Made by a program: the position numbers and the translations under genes. A DNA stretch of 64,000 nucleotides from Arcicella rigui (lineage in GTDB: Bacteria; Bacteroidota; Bacteroidia; Cytophagales; Spirosomataceae): assembly GCF_034929435.1 (NCBI RefSeq), contig NZ_JAYFUM010000019.1, forward strand, positions 81,956 through 145,955, in the 5' to 3' direction. Numbering within the stretch: the first letter of the stretch is position 1; every line of letters starts with the position of its first letter. This document shows positions 32,256 to 41,965 of this stretch, in pieces. The notes under the pieces are model-generated. The model did not search any database. It saw only the letters and a program-made list of their open reading frames with translations, and was not told the origin of the DNA.

Positions 32256-34247
32256 CTAAGCTTCTCTAATTATTTTAATTTGATGCTTTAAATCATTCAA
32301 ATCTTTTACTGCTTTCTGAATTTTCACTTCTACTTCCTGACGTAATTTGTCAGCATTTTTAGATTTTGCGAAAAATTCTAAGTTATTTCTATAAACGGCA
32401 ATGTCGTTTTCGATACTTTGCATTTTACGACGAATGTCATTTTCTTTTTTCGCTAAGTCTTTTGGTGAAAAATCCCCTTGCGATTTCGCCAACTCAATTT
32501 CATTTTGTAAGCTCAAATGCTCTTTTTCTTTGCCAGAAAGTTTGCCCATTGCACTTACATACTTATTGATGGCATTGATATAGCGTTTGCCAATGTTTTG
32601 CATTTCTTTTTTAGGAACAAAACCAATTGCCGACCATTGTGCTTTGAACTCAGCCAAACGAGTAGTGTCTGCACCCTCAGTTGCTTCACTTTCAATTTGT
32701 TCGCAAAGGGCTACTTTTTTCGCTAAGTTACTTTCAAATTCTTTTTCGATACTTTGGCTTTTGGCACGTTTAGCGTTAAAGAAAGCATCGCAAGCAGCTT
32801 TGAATTTCCCATAAATAAGGTCTTTCTCTTTTTCAGGTACGTGACCAATCTCACGGAATTCTTTTTGCAAACGAATCACTGTATTTGTTCCTTCTTGCGA
32901 TTCGTCTCCTTTAGCTACTAAAGCCTCAACTTCTTCAATAATGGCAATTTTAGCTTTTAGGTTTTCTTCACGTTTTGCTTCTAACAATTTAAAGAACTCA
33001 GTTTTGTTACGGAAGAAAGTTTTAATATCAGCCCAAAACTTATCGCTAAGGTCTTTACCTTTTTCTTTCGGCATAAAACCTTTGATATTGTTCCATTGGT
33101 CTTGTAAAGCTAAAAGTGCTTTTGTTCTATCGTTCCATTCTGAAATAGACGTAGAATTGAAAGTAGCAAAAGGCTCAACCAATTCAGCTATCGACGATTT
33201 CAAAGAGAAAACTTGTTCTGCTTCTGCTTTAGAGGCTTCTAATTGTTCACGACGTTTGCCATAAATTACGTCTAAAGCATCTTTTACTCTTTGCCAGATA
33301 ATTTCGTTTTCTTCTTTTGGAGCTGGGCCAATATGCTTGTACTCTTCAAAAGTTGCTACGGCTTCATCCAACATTTTTCCCGTAACGTTTTCTGTTTTTG
33401 AGATTTCAGCAATTTTTTCAATTTTGCTACAAAGCTCAATTTTTTGTTGAAGGTTACGCTTACGGTCAAGTTCTAATAATTCAAAATATATACTTCTATT
33501 ACTATAAAATCTATCAACTAAAGCATGATACGTTTGCCAAAGTGTATTGTTGTGCGGAGAATTGATATTTCCTGCATTTTTCCATTCTTCTTGAATTTTC
33601 TTAAATTCATTAAAGCCTGATTTGATATGAGCAGGGTCATTGCTGTCTTCGCCTTCAACAAGTGTACGTAAACGATTGATAAGAGATGTTTTTTGACTAA
33701 AATTTTTGTCTTTCTCTTTTTCAATACTGGCAAAGTACTTTGAACGCTCTTCTTTGATTGCTTTGAAAAGTTTATCAAACTGTTCGCTCACAGCGTCTCC
33801 TTTGAACTCAAATCCTTCTTCCGAACCTTCGTTGGCAGCTTTGAATTTTGCTAAAGCTTCTGCTTTTTCGGTATTTTTGATTTGTTCAAACAAAGGACGA
33901 ATCTCTTTGAGAGCGTCTTCTGATTTTCTGAACGAGCCTACTGAAGGATTGGCTTGTACTTCTGCTAATAGTTTTTCTAATACAGGTACAAAATCGCCTT
34001 TTTGTAAACTTGAATAATCGACAGCTTCCGCCTCTTCGCTTGTTTCAAGTACTGCTGATACAGGAATAGACGTAGTTTCTACTTCAGAAGAAAGTAGCGT
34101 TTCAGAGCTTGTTTCATTGGGTTCAGAGGCTTCAGCAACCTCAAGAATAGATACTTCTGCCGCTTGAATCTTTGTAGCGGATTCAGTTACTTCGAAAGCT
34201 TTTGCTTCGATTTCTTCTTTAACTTCTTTTGTTTCTTCGTTAATCAT
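32256..34247 (-). CDS. DUF349-repeat protein
   Basis: 663 residues from ATG 34247; a TTG five codons upstream is in frame. The first 90 residues are acidic and disordered (Glu/Ser/Ala-rich). After them come several tandem DUF349 helical repeats of about 70 residues, recognisable by repeated F..F..I..EWK..G and IGPAPKEENEIIWQR or IGHVPEKEKDLIYGKF phrases (near 320, 460 and 540). The C-terminus is a coiled coil (LAKKENDIRRKMQSIENDI). Likely cytosolic scaffold. The function of DUF349 proteins is not settled. The gene is a single-gene unit with a very strong terminator. Confidence 0.9.
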   Translation of the reverse strand: MINEETKEVKEEIEAKAFEVTESATKIQAAEVSILEVAEASEPNETSSETLLSSEVETTSIPVSAVLETSEEAEAVDYSSLQKGDFVPVLEKLLAEVQANPSVGSFRKSEDALKEIRPLFEQIKNTEKAEALAKFKAANEGSEEGFEFKGDAVSEQFDKLFKAIKEERSKYFASIEKEKDKNFSQKTSLINRLRTLVEGEDSNDPAHIKSGFNEFKKIQEEWKNAGNINSPHNNTLWQTYHALVDRFYSNRSIYFELLELDRKRNLQQKIELCSKIEKIAEISKTENVTGKMLDEAVATFEEYKHIGPAPKEENEIIWQRVKDALDVIYGKRREQLEASKAEAEQVFSLKSSIAELVEPFATFNSTSISEWNDRTKALLALQDQWNNIKGFMPKEKGKDLSDKFWADIKTFFRNKTEFFKLLEAKREENLKAKIAIIEEVEALVAKGDESQEGTNTVIRLQKEFREIGHVPEKEKDLIYGKFKAACDAFFNAKRAKSQSIEKEFESNLAKKVALCEQIESEATEGADTTRLAEFKAQWSAIGFVPKKEMQNIGKRYINAINKYVSAMGKLSGKEKEHLSLQNEIELAKSQGDFSPKDLAKKENDIRRKMQSIENDIAVYRNNLEFFAKSKNADKLRQEVEVKIQKAVKDLNDLKHQIKIIREA

Positions 34248-34575
34248 GCGTTCTTTTGACAACTTTCTGTAAAGATAATTTCAGGCTCAACAGTGGGCTG
34301 TTACATTTGAGATAAACATTTAACAATCAGGTTTTATCAACCTGCTGACATACAGTAAATTACTATAAGGCTTAATTTGTTATTCCTAAAATAGTAAATT
34401 AATAATTCAATTATTCTAAGAAAATGTTTGACTAAGCTGTTTTGTTTTTACTTAAAATTATTTGCTTTGGGTTAGTATCAATAATTTGCTACAAAAATAA
34501 GTAAAATAGTTACAAACAAAGCTCAATAATTATCTTTTCAATCAATCCTTTTGGGTTTTTATTGTCGATTAGGGC
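34248..34575. other. Intergenic, no gene seen
   Basis: AT-rich spacer between two minus-strand genes. It should contain the promoter of the DUF349 gene, but no TAnnTTTG box at a clear distance is visible, and no terminator with a long stem was found for the methyltransferase. Confidence 0.4.
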
Positions 34576-35916
34576 TTATTTGCTTAATATTCGTAGCTCT
34601 TTAGGGTAATAATTGTTCACACGGTTGGCTAAAACCTTCGCCCAGCCTAAACCAAAATCTTGAAAAGTCATTAAAGACCAACCTTTTACTGCTTCTTCAA
34701 GGCTGAATTCATCTCTGCGGAGATACGAAATGGCTTCGTTTAAACTTAATTCTACTCTACTTACTTTTCTTGAAAGTTCAACACTCAAGGCTAATTCGTG
34801 GTCTGGAATTAAATCTTTACTGGATAATTTACCCATGCGTACTCCTGCTTTTCTCAGATAAAAATTTGATTGCAGTAAGCTAATCGTATGTTCATGAATA
34901 GGGTTTATCAAAAAATAGTCGTCGTTTTTTTCAAACCAAGTATGTTTGTCTATGTCTTCAATCCAGTTTCTAAAAATTTCTCTTTCAGTTCTGCGATTAT
35001 TGTTTTTGATGGGTTTTCCTGAACGAATAAATACTTCTTTTTCAGAAGATTTTTTTTGAAAAGCTGCAATGAAAAAACCTTCTCCTTTGATTTGGTCAGG
35101 ATAAAAGCGATATGAATTTTCAGAAATTACTTCATTGCCAATACCTTTTGTTTCTGGACAAAGATGTTCTGCTCCGAAAGTGTCCTCAATCCAATCGACT
35201 ATTTCTTCGTTTTCAGCTTTTGAATATGAACAAGTAGAGTAAATCAAAATACCACCTTGTCTTAAACAGCTCCAAGCGTCGCCAATGATGCGTTTTTGAC
35301 GTAACGAACAAAGTGTAACATTTTCAGGCGACCATTCTTTGATGGCTTCGGGGTCTTTTCTGAACAAGCCCGAACCAGAGCAAGGAGCGTCTATCACCAA
35401 TACGTCAAAAAAACCAGAAAGTCGCATGAAATCTTTTGGGTCGTTGTTGGTCACAACGGTATTCATCGTTCCCCATTTTGTAAGATTATCCGACAAAATA
35501 TTAGCTCTTGTTTTAATGACATCATTACTTACTAATAAAGAATCTTCGGTTAGTAAACTTGCTATTAAAGTACTCTTTCCGCCCGGAGCAGCACAAAGGT
35601 CTAATACTTTTAAGTCTTGACTTAAATCTACGGTTTTCTTTAAAATATGTTCCAAGTACATCGAACTTGCTTCTTGGACATAATAAGTACCTGCATGAAA
35701 AAGTGGGTCGAAAGTAAAACTCGGACGATTGGGCAAGTATTTGCCAAACTCCGACCAAATTACCGCTTCGGCATCATTGAATTTATCAATTTTTTTAAAA
35801 GGATTTACTCTGATAGAAGTAGGTGCTTCTTCGTTTTCGTGGGTATTGATAAAGGTACTTTCATTGAAACCCTTTACTTCTTTCAAAGAATCTATTAATG
35901 CTTGTGGGATTTTCAT
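34576..35916 (-). CDS. rRNA cytosine-C5 methyltransferase (RsmF/NOL1-NOP2-Sun family)
   Basis: 446 residues. SAM-binding motif DLCAAPGGKS at 106-115, the two conserved cysteines C179 (DAPCSGSG) and catalytic C229 (YSTCSY), and the PSFTFDPLFHAGTYYVQE opening of the family. The C-terminal 170 residues look like the RsmF extension (RRDEFSLEEAVKGWSLMTF, then GLGWAK). Likely methylates 16S rRNA C1407 or an equivalent site. It is transcribed on its own behind a terminator that ends the upstream haloperoxidase gene. Confidence 0.93.
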   Translation of the reverse strand: MKIPQALIDSLKEVKGFNESTFINTHENEEAPTSIRVNPFKKIDKFNDAEAVIWSEFGKYLPNRPSFTFDPLFHAGTYYVQEASSMYLEHILKKTVDLSQDLKVLDLCAAPGGKSTLIASLLTEDSLLVSNDVIKTRANILSDNLTKWGTMNTVVTNNDPKDFMRLSGFFDVLVIDAPCSGSGLFRKDPEAIKEWSPENVTLCSLRQKRIIGDAWSCLRQGGILIYSTCSYSKAENEEIVDWIEDTFGAEHLCPETKGIGNEVISENSYRFYPDQIKGEGFFIAAFQKKSSEKEVFIRSGKPIKNNNRRTEREIFRNWIEDIDKHTWFEKNDDYFLINPIHEHTISLLQSNFYLRKAGVRMGKLSSKDLIPDHELALSVELSRKVSRVELSLNEAISYLRRDEFSLEEAVKGWSLMTFQDFGLGWAKVLANRVNNYYPKELRILSK

Positions 35917-35932
35917 AAGTTTAAATTACGCT

Positions 35933-35966
35933 AAAAAAGCCAAACTGTTAGAAAGTTTGGCTTTTT
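35933..35966 (-). terminator. Terminator of the haloperoxidase-like gene
   Basis: AAAAAAGCCAAACT (35933-35946) pairs with AGTTTGGCTTTTT (35954-35966), short loop, T-run on the minus strand. Confidence 0.88.
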
Positions 35967-36004
35967 CAATATTTGTTTTCAGATAATCATACTAAAATGT
36001 ACAA

Positions 36005-37327
36005 TTATTTCTTTGTCTTTATTTTAGCAACAAGCCAATTGCCTATTTTTCTACCTTGAGCAATACCATTATTTAAAGCTGGACGGAAGTGAATTCCACC
36101 ATACAAACGGCTGATTGATGCTTCGTCTGCTGCTTGGCTGAATGATGTAAATTTGCGTGGAGGTAATCCATAAGGAATTTCGGTAGAGTCTGTAAAGGCT
36201 ACGTTGTCGCCCAATACCGAAGTTAGTGCAGTAGAAGCCGCACCAGAAATTACCGAGTGACCAGAAGTATATTCTGGGAAAGGTGGCGTTTGTAAAACTG
36301 GTTGCCAGTCTTTATCAATATTTGCATTGATAATACTTTCGGGTCTGATACGTACCGAACGATATTTTTCTGTCCAACAAGAAATAAATCCATCAAAAAC
36401 AGCCGTAGAAGTAAGCAAGTACGCTTCGGCAGTTTTGTAAATATCAGCTCCTAAATTTCTACTTACTTGTGAAACGATTCCCATCCAGTGTCCGCCCGGA
36501 GAAACTTTTTTAGTAGCAAACATCGCATGACCCGTAATATTCATTTTGAATGGATTACAATCCCAGAAATTGGCAATCGCTCTTTGTTCGTCTGTCAAGT
36601 TTTTCACGGTATTGTAGCAATCCATTACTTCATTATAATATGGACTTCCTTTTGTCAAATCAAATTTTGATGGTGCTGGCGGAGGAAACTGTGCCGACGA
36701 ATCCAAAGTAAACGAACGGATTTTTGTCCAATAAGGCTCTACGGCATCCATATAAGCAGGAGGCGTAGGTACCCAAGTTCCTTCTTTATTCGTCACAGTA
36801 TAACGGAAACCACGAGTTTGTTTGTAATTATCTTTTTTAGAATAATTCATAATAGAAGCCGCAACCGAGTCGCCGAAAGCGATAGAGTTTTCAAATACTT
36901 CATCGGGCATTCCTGTTGCTTTGTAATCTTCCCAAAGTTTTTTCTCGAAATCAACATAAACATCCTGAGCAAAAGTAAGGTTTTTACCAATGGTCAAAAA
37001 TGCTCTTGTCGCTGCCAACGGATAACAATAAGTTTTACTGCTGTCGGGTTTATATACTTTTTCAAAGCCATTGTACTGTCCCACCATTGATTTATAAGCA
37101 GGGTTGCCCGGAATCAAGGCTTCGTAGGCTGCCAAAGAAGCATAGCAATAAATACGGCTTGAAACTGGCGGAGCAAAGATGTCGTGAATGATAGATTCGG
37201 TTACTTGTAACTGAGTACGACGCAAAAAATCTGGGTTTTCGGCTGCCTTTCTCCACTCGCCATTGTCTTTCTTGCAACTAAAGAGTAAGCTAATGCTTGA
37301 AAGAATAAGTAAAATATTTTTTTTCAT
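36005..37327 (-). CDS. Vanadium-dependent haloperoxidase/PAP2-family lipoprotein
   Basis: 440 residues from ATG 37327; a longer frame to 37375 crosses the promoter and lacks a good signal start. A lipobox (SISLLFSC) makes it an outer-face lipoprotein. The PAP2/vanadium-chloroperoxidase fold shows vanadate or phosphate-site residues: R in SVRIRPES, the SGH of YTSGHSV and the R/H of RLYGGIHFRPA near the C-terminus. The whole order (RIRPE - YTSGHS - GIHFR) fits the bacterial vanadium haloperoxidase group, though halide oxidation has not been shown for most, and a phosphatase role is possible. Confidence 0.9.
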   Translation of the reverse strand: MKKNILLILSSISLLFSCKKDNGEWRKAAENPDFLRRTQLQVTESIIHDIFAPPVSSRIYCYASLAAYEALIPGNPAYKSMVGQYNGFEKVYKPDSSKTYCYPLAATRAFLTIGKNLTFAQDVYVDFEKKLWEDYKATGMPDEVFENSIAFGDSVAASIMNYSKKDNYKQTRGFRYTVTNKEGTWVPTPPAYMDAVEPYWTKIRSFTLDSSAQFPPPAPSKFDLTKGSPYYNEVMDCYNTVKNLTDEQRAIANFWDCNPFKMNITGHAMFATKKVSPGGHWMGIVSQVSRNLGADIYKTAEAYLLTSTAVFDGFISCWTEKYRSVRIRPESIINANIDKDWQPVLQTPPFPEYTSGHSVISGAASTALTSVLGDNVAFTDSTEIPYGLPPRKFTSFSQAADEASISRLYGGIHFRPALNNGIAQGRKIGNWLVAKIKTKK

Positions 37328-37351
37328 TGGTTGGATTTTGAAATAGAGCGA

Positions 37352-37359
37352 CAAATTTA
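37352..37359 (-). promoter_or_regulatory. -7 box of the haloperoxidase-like gene
   Basis: TAAATTTG on the minus strand fits TAnnTTTG, 25 bases upstream of the ATG at 37327. No matching -33 TTG. It also supports choosing the internal ATG, because the longer frame would begin upstream of this box. Confidence 0.5.
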
Positions 37360-37571
37360 CAAAACTTTCACTCATTGTTTAATGAATCTATCAAGCTTTG
37401 ATGAATGACTTTTGTCTCTTTTTTAATTATTTTAATAAAAATCATTAATATTTTAGCTCAAAAGTCCAAAATAATCCTTTTTAGCGAACTTTTCAAAGTG
37501 AATTTCCAGATTTCTGTAAAACTTTTTTCTTCTAAAGCAGTTTATTTTTTATTCACCAAACAACATTTATC

Positions 37572-38483
37572 TTGAAAATTCTCATTATCGGTGCTGGAAT
37601 GGCAGGTCTTGCGGCTGCTAACTTCTTGGCAAATGAACACGAAGTAACGATTTTAGACAAAGGCAGAGGAGTAGGAGGGAGAATGGCTACTCGTACTTTA
37701 GGAACAGCCATTGCCGACCATGGAGCTCAGTATTTTTCGGTACAATCAGATGCTTTTCAGACATTTATTGACCAACTTTTAGCAGAAAAAATTGTTGATA
37801 CTTGGCAATTGCCTCAACGCTCAAATAAAAGATTTTTCGGTAGTAAAGGAATGAAAATGATTCCTAAAAAAATGGCTGAAAAACTCGATGTACAACTGAA
37901 CGAAAAAGTAATTCTTTTGAAGGATAACATTGCTTTTACAGAAACAGGTAATGAGTACGCTTTTGATAAAATCATCATTACTATTCCGATTCCTCAGTTG
38001 AAAGAATTACTACAAAATTCTGCTATCAACATTAATGAAACTGATGAAAAAGTATTTGAAAGTATTCAATACGAGCCTTGTATTGCCTTAATGGCAGTTT
38101 TGAAAAGTCCTACACAAATTGCTGGTGGCGGAATTATGCTCGAAAATCAGCCAGTGGCTTGGATTGCCGATAATTTTCAGAAAGGTATTTCTCCTACGCC
38201 CTCAGTTACGATTCACGCCTCTGCTGAGTACAGCAAACAACAGTTAGAAAACAATTTGACAGAAGTGGCTACGGAAATGCTTCAATCAGTAGAAAAGTGG
38301 ATTCCTGCTGAACAAATTGAAAGTTTTCAAGTGCATCGCTGGCGATATAGTTTGGCTTCTAAAAGATACGAACAAGCTTTTTATCAGTTGAGCGAAAGTA
38401 TTTATTTGGCTGGAGATGGCTTTGGAATAGGTAATGTAGAAGGTGCATTTTTATCAGGTTTTGAACTTGCCAAAACTTTGTGA
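37572..38483 (+). CDS. FAD/NAD(P)-binding oxidoreductase (renalase-like amine oxidase)
   Basis: 303 residues starting at TTG 37572 (KILIIGAGMAGLAAANFLA). The N-terminal dinucleotide-binding motif is GAGMAGLAAA, the E/D at the end of strand 2 is D29 (VTILDKGRGVGGRMATR), and the C-terminal FAD motif is YLAGDGFGIGNVEGAFLSG. The GGRMATRxxxxxxxDHGAQYF phrase is typical of bacterial renalase-like proteins, which oxidise dihydropyridines or unknown substrates. It is convergent with a second FAD enzyme at 38609. The start codon is uncertain because no ATG is available nearby. Confidence 0.88.
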   Translation: MKILIIGAGMAGLAAANFLANEHEVTILDKGRGVGGRMATRTLGTAIADHGAQYFSVQSDAFQTFIDQLLAEKIVDTWQLPQRSNKRFFGSKGMKMIPKKMAEKLDVQLNEKVILLKDNIAFTETGNEYAFDKIIITIPIPQLKELLQNSAININETDEKVFESIQYEPCIALMAVLKSPTQIAGGGIMLENQPVAWIADNFQKGISPTPSVTIHASAEYSKQQLENNLTEVATEMLQSVEKWIPAEQIESFQVHRWRYSLASKRYEQAFYQLSESIYLAGDGFGIGNVEGAFLSGFELAKTL

Positions 38484-38516
38484 ATGAATCAATTATTATT
38501 TGACCTAAACAAGAAA

Positions 38517-38537
38517 CGGTAACCGTAAAGGTTACCG
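38517..38537. repeat. Short palindrome between convergent genes
   Basis: CGGTAACC (38517-38524), loop GTAAA, GGTTACCG (38530-38537). Perfect 8-bp stem, no T-run. Probably a dispersed palindrome or weak bidirectional terminator. Confidence 0.55.
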
Positions 38538-38608
38538 CTACGAGTATTATTTCAATCAGTACTAACAAAGCTTAATTTTGAAATAGTAGAAAATATAGGC
38601 TTCCTTGC

Positions 38609-39826
38609 TTAAATACTTTCAGCTACTTTTCGTCCTGTCATCATCGCTGCATTCAACGAAGGATAAGCCGTACAGTCGCCAATTTGATACAAAACATCAC
38701 TTAATTGTCTGGCTGAGATACCTGATTTTTCATCTGAAAAACTGGGTAAAGCTTGCGGAATATGATAAGTTTTTAAGTGTTTCCATTGCTTCGCTTCCAT
38801 GCCAAACCACTTAATAAGTTCTTTTTGAATACCTTCTGTAAAAGTTTGTTCATCTTGAAAAACAGTACTTTGCGTTGAAACTGAAATCAAAGATTTTCCA
38901 GCAGGAGCGTAAGTAGGAGCGATGTCGCTTGGTACGCATAAATTGTGAATCAATGAATTTCTATCTGGATTCAACACCAATAATTTTTCACTCAGTGGCG
39001 AGCGATTAGCTGAAAAGTAGGTACAAGTAGTAGTATTAAATTTCATGGAGTGTTTTTTACCAAGTAATTTTTCAGCCTGAAAACCGTCAGTTGCCAAAAT
39101 AATTTTTTCTCCAAAAAGCTTTTCTCCGTTTTCCAAGAAAACATGATTCCCTTCAATTTTCGCTACTTTGGTATTGAGGCGAATCGATTTTTGTGGAAGC
39201 GATTTTGCGATTTGTTTCGGAATTGCCTTCATCCCTTGAGCAGGAATTACAGCATCGCCTTCATAAAATTTACCGAAAATATATTTAAAGAAATTGGCAG
39301 AAGTAGTCAACTCGTTTTCTAAAAAAACACCTCCAAAGAAGGGTTTGAAAAAACTTTCAATCATTCCATCGCTTACTCCATAATTTTTCAAGTACTGAAT
39401 GGTTGATTCATATTTTCGTTCAAAAATCTCTTCATTTTGTTCTTGGGTTTCCAAAATCAAACGCAGTACTCTGAGTTTATCTGCCAAAGAACCAATGCTC
39501 GAAAATAAACTTGAAATTAATGCCGAAGGTTCTTTCAAAGGATTGACTAAAGTTTTGAAAGCATTGTTTTCGGCATCACGAATCAACGCTCCAGATTTGA
39601 ATGCTTTTAGGTCTAAAGTATCGTATTTTAATAAAGATTGTGCTTCGGGGTAGGCCGTGAGTAAAATCTGAAAGCCTCGGTCTAATAAAAAACCGTCTTT
39701 TTGATCCGTTCTCACACGACCGCCAATGTCATCACTGGCTTCTAAAATCAGCGATTCGATACCTCTATCTTGTAGGTATTTGGCACAAGTTAGTCCAGCT
39801 ATTCCAGCTCCAATAATTATTATCAT
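38609..39826 (-). CDS. Flavin-containing amine oxidase / protoporphyrinogen-oxidase-like enzyme
   Basis: 405 residues. FAD-binding Rossmann motif GAGIAGLTCAKYL at 6-18 with E33 as the ribose ligand (LILEASDDIGGRVRTD). The FLLDRGFQILLTAYPEAQ motif is near 51-68, and the C-terminal FAD motif is QIGDCTAYPSLNAAMMTG at about 385-402. This sequence group is usually annotated NAD(P)/FAD-dependent oxidoreductase, near phytoene-desaturase-like and HemY-like proteins. The substrate is unknown. It stands alone, with a long AT-rich gap upstream. Confidence 0.88.
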   Translation of the reverse strand: MIIIIGAGIAGLTCAKYLQDRGIESLILEASDDIGGRVRTDQKDGFLLDRGFQILLTAYPEAQSLLKYDTLDLKAFKSGALIRDAENNAFKTLVNPLKEPSALISSLFSSIGSLADKLRVLRLILETQEQNEEIFERKYESTIQYLKNYGVSDGMIESFFKPFFGGVFLENELTTSANFFKYIFGKFYEGDAVIPAQGMKAIPKQIAKSLPQKSIRLNTKVAKIEGNHVFLENGEKLFGEKIILATDGFQAEKLLGKKHSMKFNTTTCTYFSANRSPLSEKLLVLNPDRNSLIHNLCVPSDIAPTYAPAGKSLISVSTQSTVFQDEQTFTEGIQKELIKWFGMEAKQWKHLKTYHIPQALPSFSDEKSGISARQLSDVLYQIGDCTAYPSLNAAMMTGRKVAESI

Positions 39827-40399
39827 TTGATTTTTATTTTTTATAAAACAATATTTTTTGAAATCTCGAACAAAAATTAAATAAAATCTATTAAATATAT
39901 AGATTAACAGTGATTATATTTGTTGCCGAAGTTTTCAATGTTTAACTCTACAATCGAAAAAGAGTTTAAAAATTGCCAAACTCTTTATGACAAAATAAAG
40001 GAAAATATAATTATTCTAATATTGTAAAAAATGTCTTTTTCCCGACACATTAAAATAAAACTAATTTGTAGTTTTAATCGTTGATAAATAGTTAGAATGA
40101 TTATTTAATGATTAAGTATTTGTTAGTCAGTGTGTTGTAATGATTTTAGAGCAAAATGTTAAATTTTTATGCCATTTTGTTCAAAAGTATTAATATTGAA
40201 TTAATATACTTTTTAGAGAAATTTTATTATTTTGCATCAGAATTAAAACTCAGTCTAAATAGAATTAAACCGTTATACAAATAAAATAATTATTAAAATT
40301 TCGAGGTAAATTGTATTTTTTTGAGATTGTGATTTTTAAAATCATTTTTAGAAAATCAACAAAAAGATTATTTAAACGAAATCATCTCCAAATTTTTAA
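39827..40399. other. Long AT-rich gap, possible small transcript
   Basis: A TATATTTG box (39915-39922) is followed by a hairpin AAAGAGTTT/AAACTCTTT (39959-39986). Then there are about 400 bases with no frame longer than chance before the hydrolase. No TTG at -33 spacing supports the box, so a small RNA or a long leader for the hydrolase is only a suggestion. Confidence 0.35.
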
Positions 40400-41191
40400 A
40401 TGAATAATGTTATGAACTATCAAATTCACGAAGGCAATGGTTACAAGTATATCGACGAAGGCGAAGGAGAAATTTTACTTTTGCTTCATGGTCTTTTTGG
40501 TGCTTTAAGTAACTGGGAAGGAGTAATAGAAGGCTTCAAAAGTAAATATCGAGTAATTATTCCGATGATGCCAATTTATGAAATGCCTATTCTTAAAGCT
40601 GGATGTGAAGGTTTGACAGAATTCATTGAAGGGTTTGTAAATTGGAAAGGCTACGATGAACTTACTTTATTAGGGAATTCATTGGGCGGTCATGTTTCGT
40701 TGATTTATACGCTTAGAAACCCATCAAAAGTAAAACGTTTGGTATTAACAGGAAGCTCTGGACTTTTTGAAGACGGAATGGGCGGTTCGTATCCAAAACG
40801 TGGAAACTATCAGTATATAAAAGAACGTGTAGAATACACTTTCTATCGTCCAGAAACTGCTACAAAAGAATTAATTGATGAAGTATTTGAAATTACGAAC
40901 AGTGCTTCTAAAGTAATTAGAATTATCTCAATAGCAAAGTCTGCTCAGCGGAACAATATGGCTAAAGATATTGTTAGAATCAAAGTACCAACGCTATTGG
41001 TTTGGGGATTGAACGATACTATTACACCTCCGCAAGTAGGACACGAGTTTAATCGTTTAATTGAAAATTCTGAATTACACTTCATTGACCAATGTAGCCA
41101 CGCTCCGATGATGGAATGCCCTGAGCGTTTCAACGAAATTTTGGATGGCTGGCTTGAAAGAACCCCTATTCGAGTGGCGGAATTGGTATAA
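40400..41191 (+). CDS. Alpha/beta-fold hydrolase
   Basis: 263 residues. Oxyanion HGLFGALSNW (30-39), nucleophile Ser94 in LGNSLGGH, acid D206 in WGLNDTI and His234 in QCSHAPMM. The position of all three triad residues and the length are normal for small esterase/acyl-transferase-like hydrolases. A second ATG at 40412 (MNYQIHEG) is possible. Upstream is a long AT-rich gap, and a CBS-domain gene follows on the same strand 71 bases later. Substrate unknown. Confidence 0.9.
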   Translation: MNNVMNYQIHEGNGYKYIDEGEGEILLLLHGLFGALSNWEGVIEGFKSKYRVIIPMMPIYEMPILKAGCEGLTEFIEGFVNWKGYDELTLLGNSLGGHVSLIYTLRNPSKVKRLVLTGSSGLFEDGMGGSYPKRGNYQYIKERVEYTFYRPETATKELIDEVFEITNSASKVIRIISIAKSAQRNNMAKDIVRIKVPTLLVWGLNDTITPPQVGHEFNRLIENSELHFIDQCSHAPMMECPERFNEILDGWLERTPIRVAELV

Positions 41192-41262
41192 TCAAATTAA
41201 ATTTGGAATTTATCTAAAATTCAGTACTTTAGCTAAATCAACATAAATTCCGCTAATTGAAT

Positions 41263-41931
41263 ATGCTCGCAAAAGACTTTATCAATCCAATGTTGCCAGT
41301 TCTCAAATCTACCGATACCGTCGGCGAAGCGATGAACTGGATGGAGGAATTCCGTATTGGACAGCTACCACTCATTCACGAACAAGAATATCAAGGATTG
41401 ATTAGCCAAGATATATTACTTGATGCTGACGAAGATTTACCAATTTTGGCTTTACAACCCGAGTTTTCGGATGCAGTAGTGTCGGTAAATCAACATCTTT
41501 TTGAGATTCTGAAAACAGTTCAACAGTTTGATTTACAGGTAGTAGTAGTGTTGGATGATGAAGAAAATTTTGTGGGAACAATAGTCGTACAGGAATTGTT
41601 GAATGAATTTTCAAAAACGTTAGGTTCACAAGAAGTAGGAGCTGTATTGGAAATTGCCGTTGAAAACAGAAGTTACTCGCTGTCAGAAATTAGCCGATTG
41701 ATAGAATCCAACAACGCTAAAATCATAAGTTCTTACTATACCAGTAATCAGTCGGGTTTGGAAGATGCCAAAGATATTTTAACCTTAAAATTGAACCGAC
41801 AAGACATTTCAAGAGTAATTGCTACGCTTGAAAGGTTTGAGTACGAAATTGTAGGGGCCTACAACTTTGAAGCCATCGCTTCGCCAGATAAAGAAAGGTA
41901 TGATTTACTGATGAAGTATTTGAATATATAA
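41263..41931 (+). CDS. CBS-domain protein
   Basis: 222 residues from ATG 41263; a TTG two codons earlier extends the frame. Two CBS motifs are present: residues about 4-58 (INPMLPVLKSTDTVGEAM, FRIGQLPLIHEQEYQGLI) and 70-130 (VVSVNQHLFEILKTVQ, LQVVVVLDDEENFVGTIV). The C-terminal 85 residues are an ACT-like fold (EVGAVLEIAVENRSYSLSE, ILTLKLNRQDISRVIATLE). In many Bacteroidota this gene sits directly before nadK; here an unrelated minus-strand gene lies between. It probably binds an adenine nucleotide; its partner is unknown. Confidence 0.88.
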   Translation: MLAKDFINPMLPVLKSTDTVGEAMNWMEEFRIGQLPLIHEQEYQGLISQDILLDADEDLPILALQPEFSDAVVSVNQHLFEILKTVQQFDLQVVVVLDDEENFVGTIVVQELLNEFSKTLGSQEVGAVLEIAVENRSYSLSEISRLIESNNAKIISSYYTSNQSGLEDAKDILTLKLNRQDISRVIATLERFEYEIVGAYNFEAIASPDKERYDLLMKYLNI

Positions 41932-41965
41932 AAAAAGCTCGTGGAATATTTCACGAGCTTTTTTT
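41931..41965. terminator. Bidirectional terminator
   Basis: AAAAAAGCTCGTG (41931-41943) pairs with CACGAGCTTTTTTT (41952-41965) with a short loop. It serves the CBS gene and the convergent beta-barrel gene, and it overlaps both stop codons. Confidence 0.92.

Noticed and set aside
39915..39986. Independent small RNA gene
   Set aside because: A TATATTTG box and a hairpin are present, but no -33 element and no T-run terminator, so I kept it only as a possibility in the gap note.
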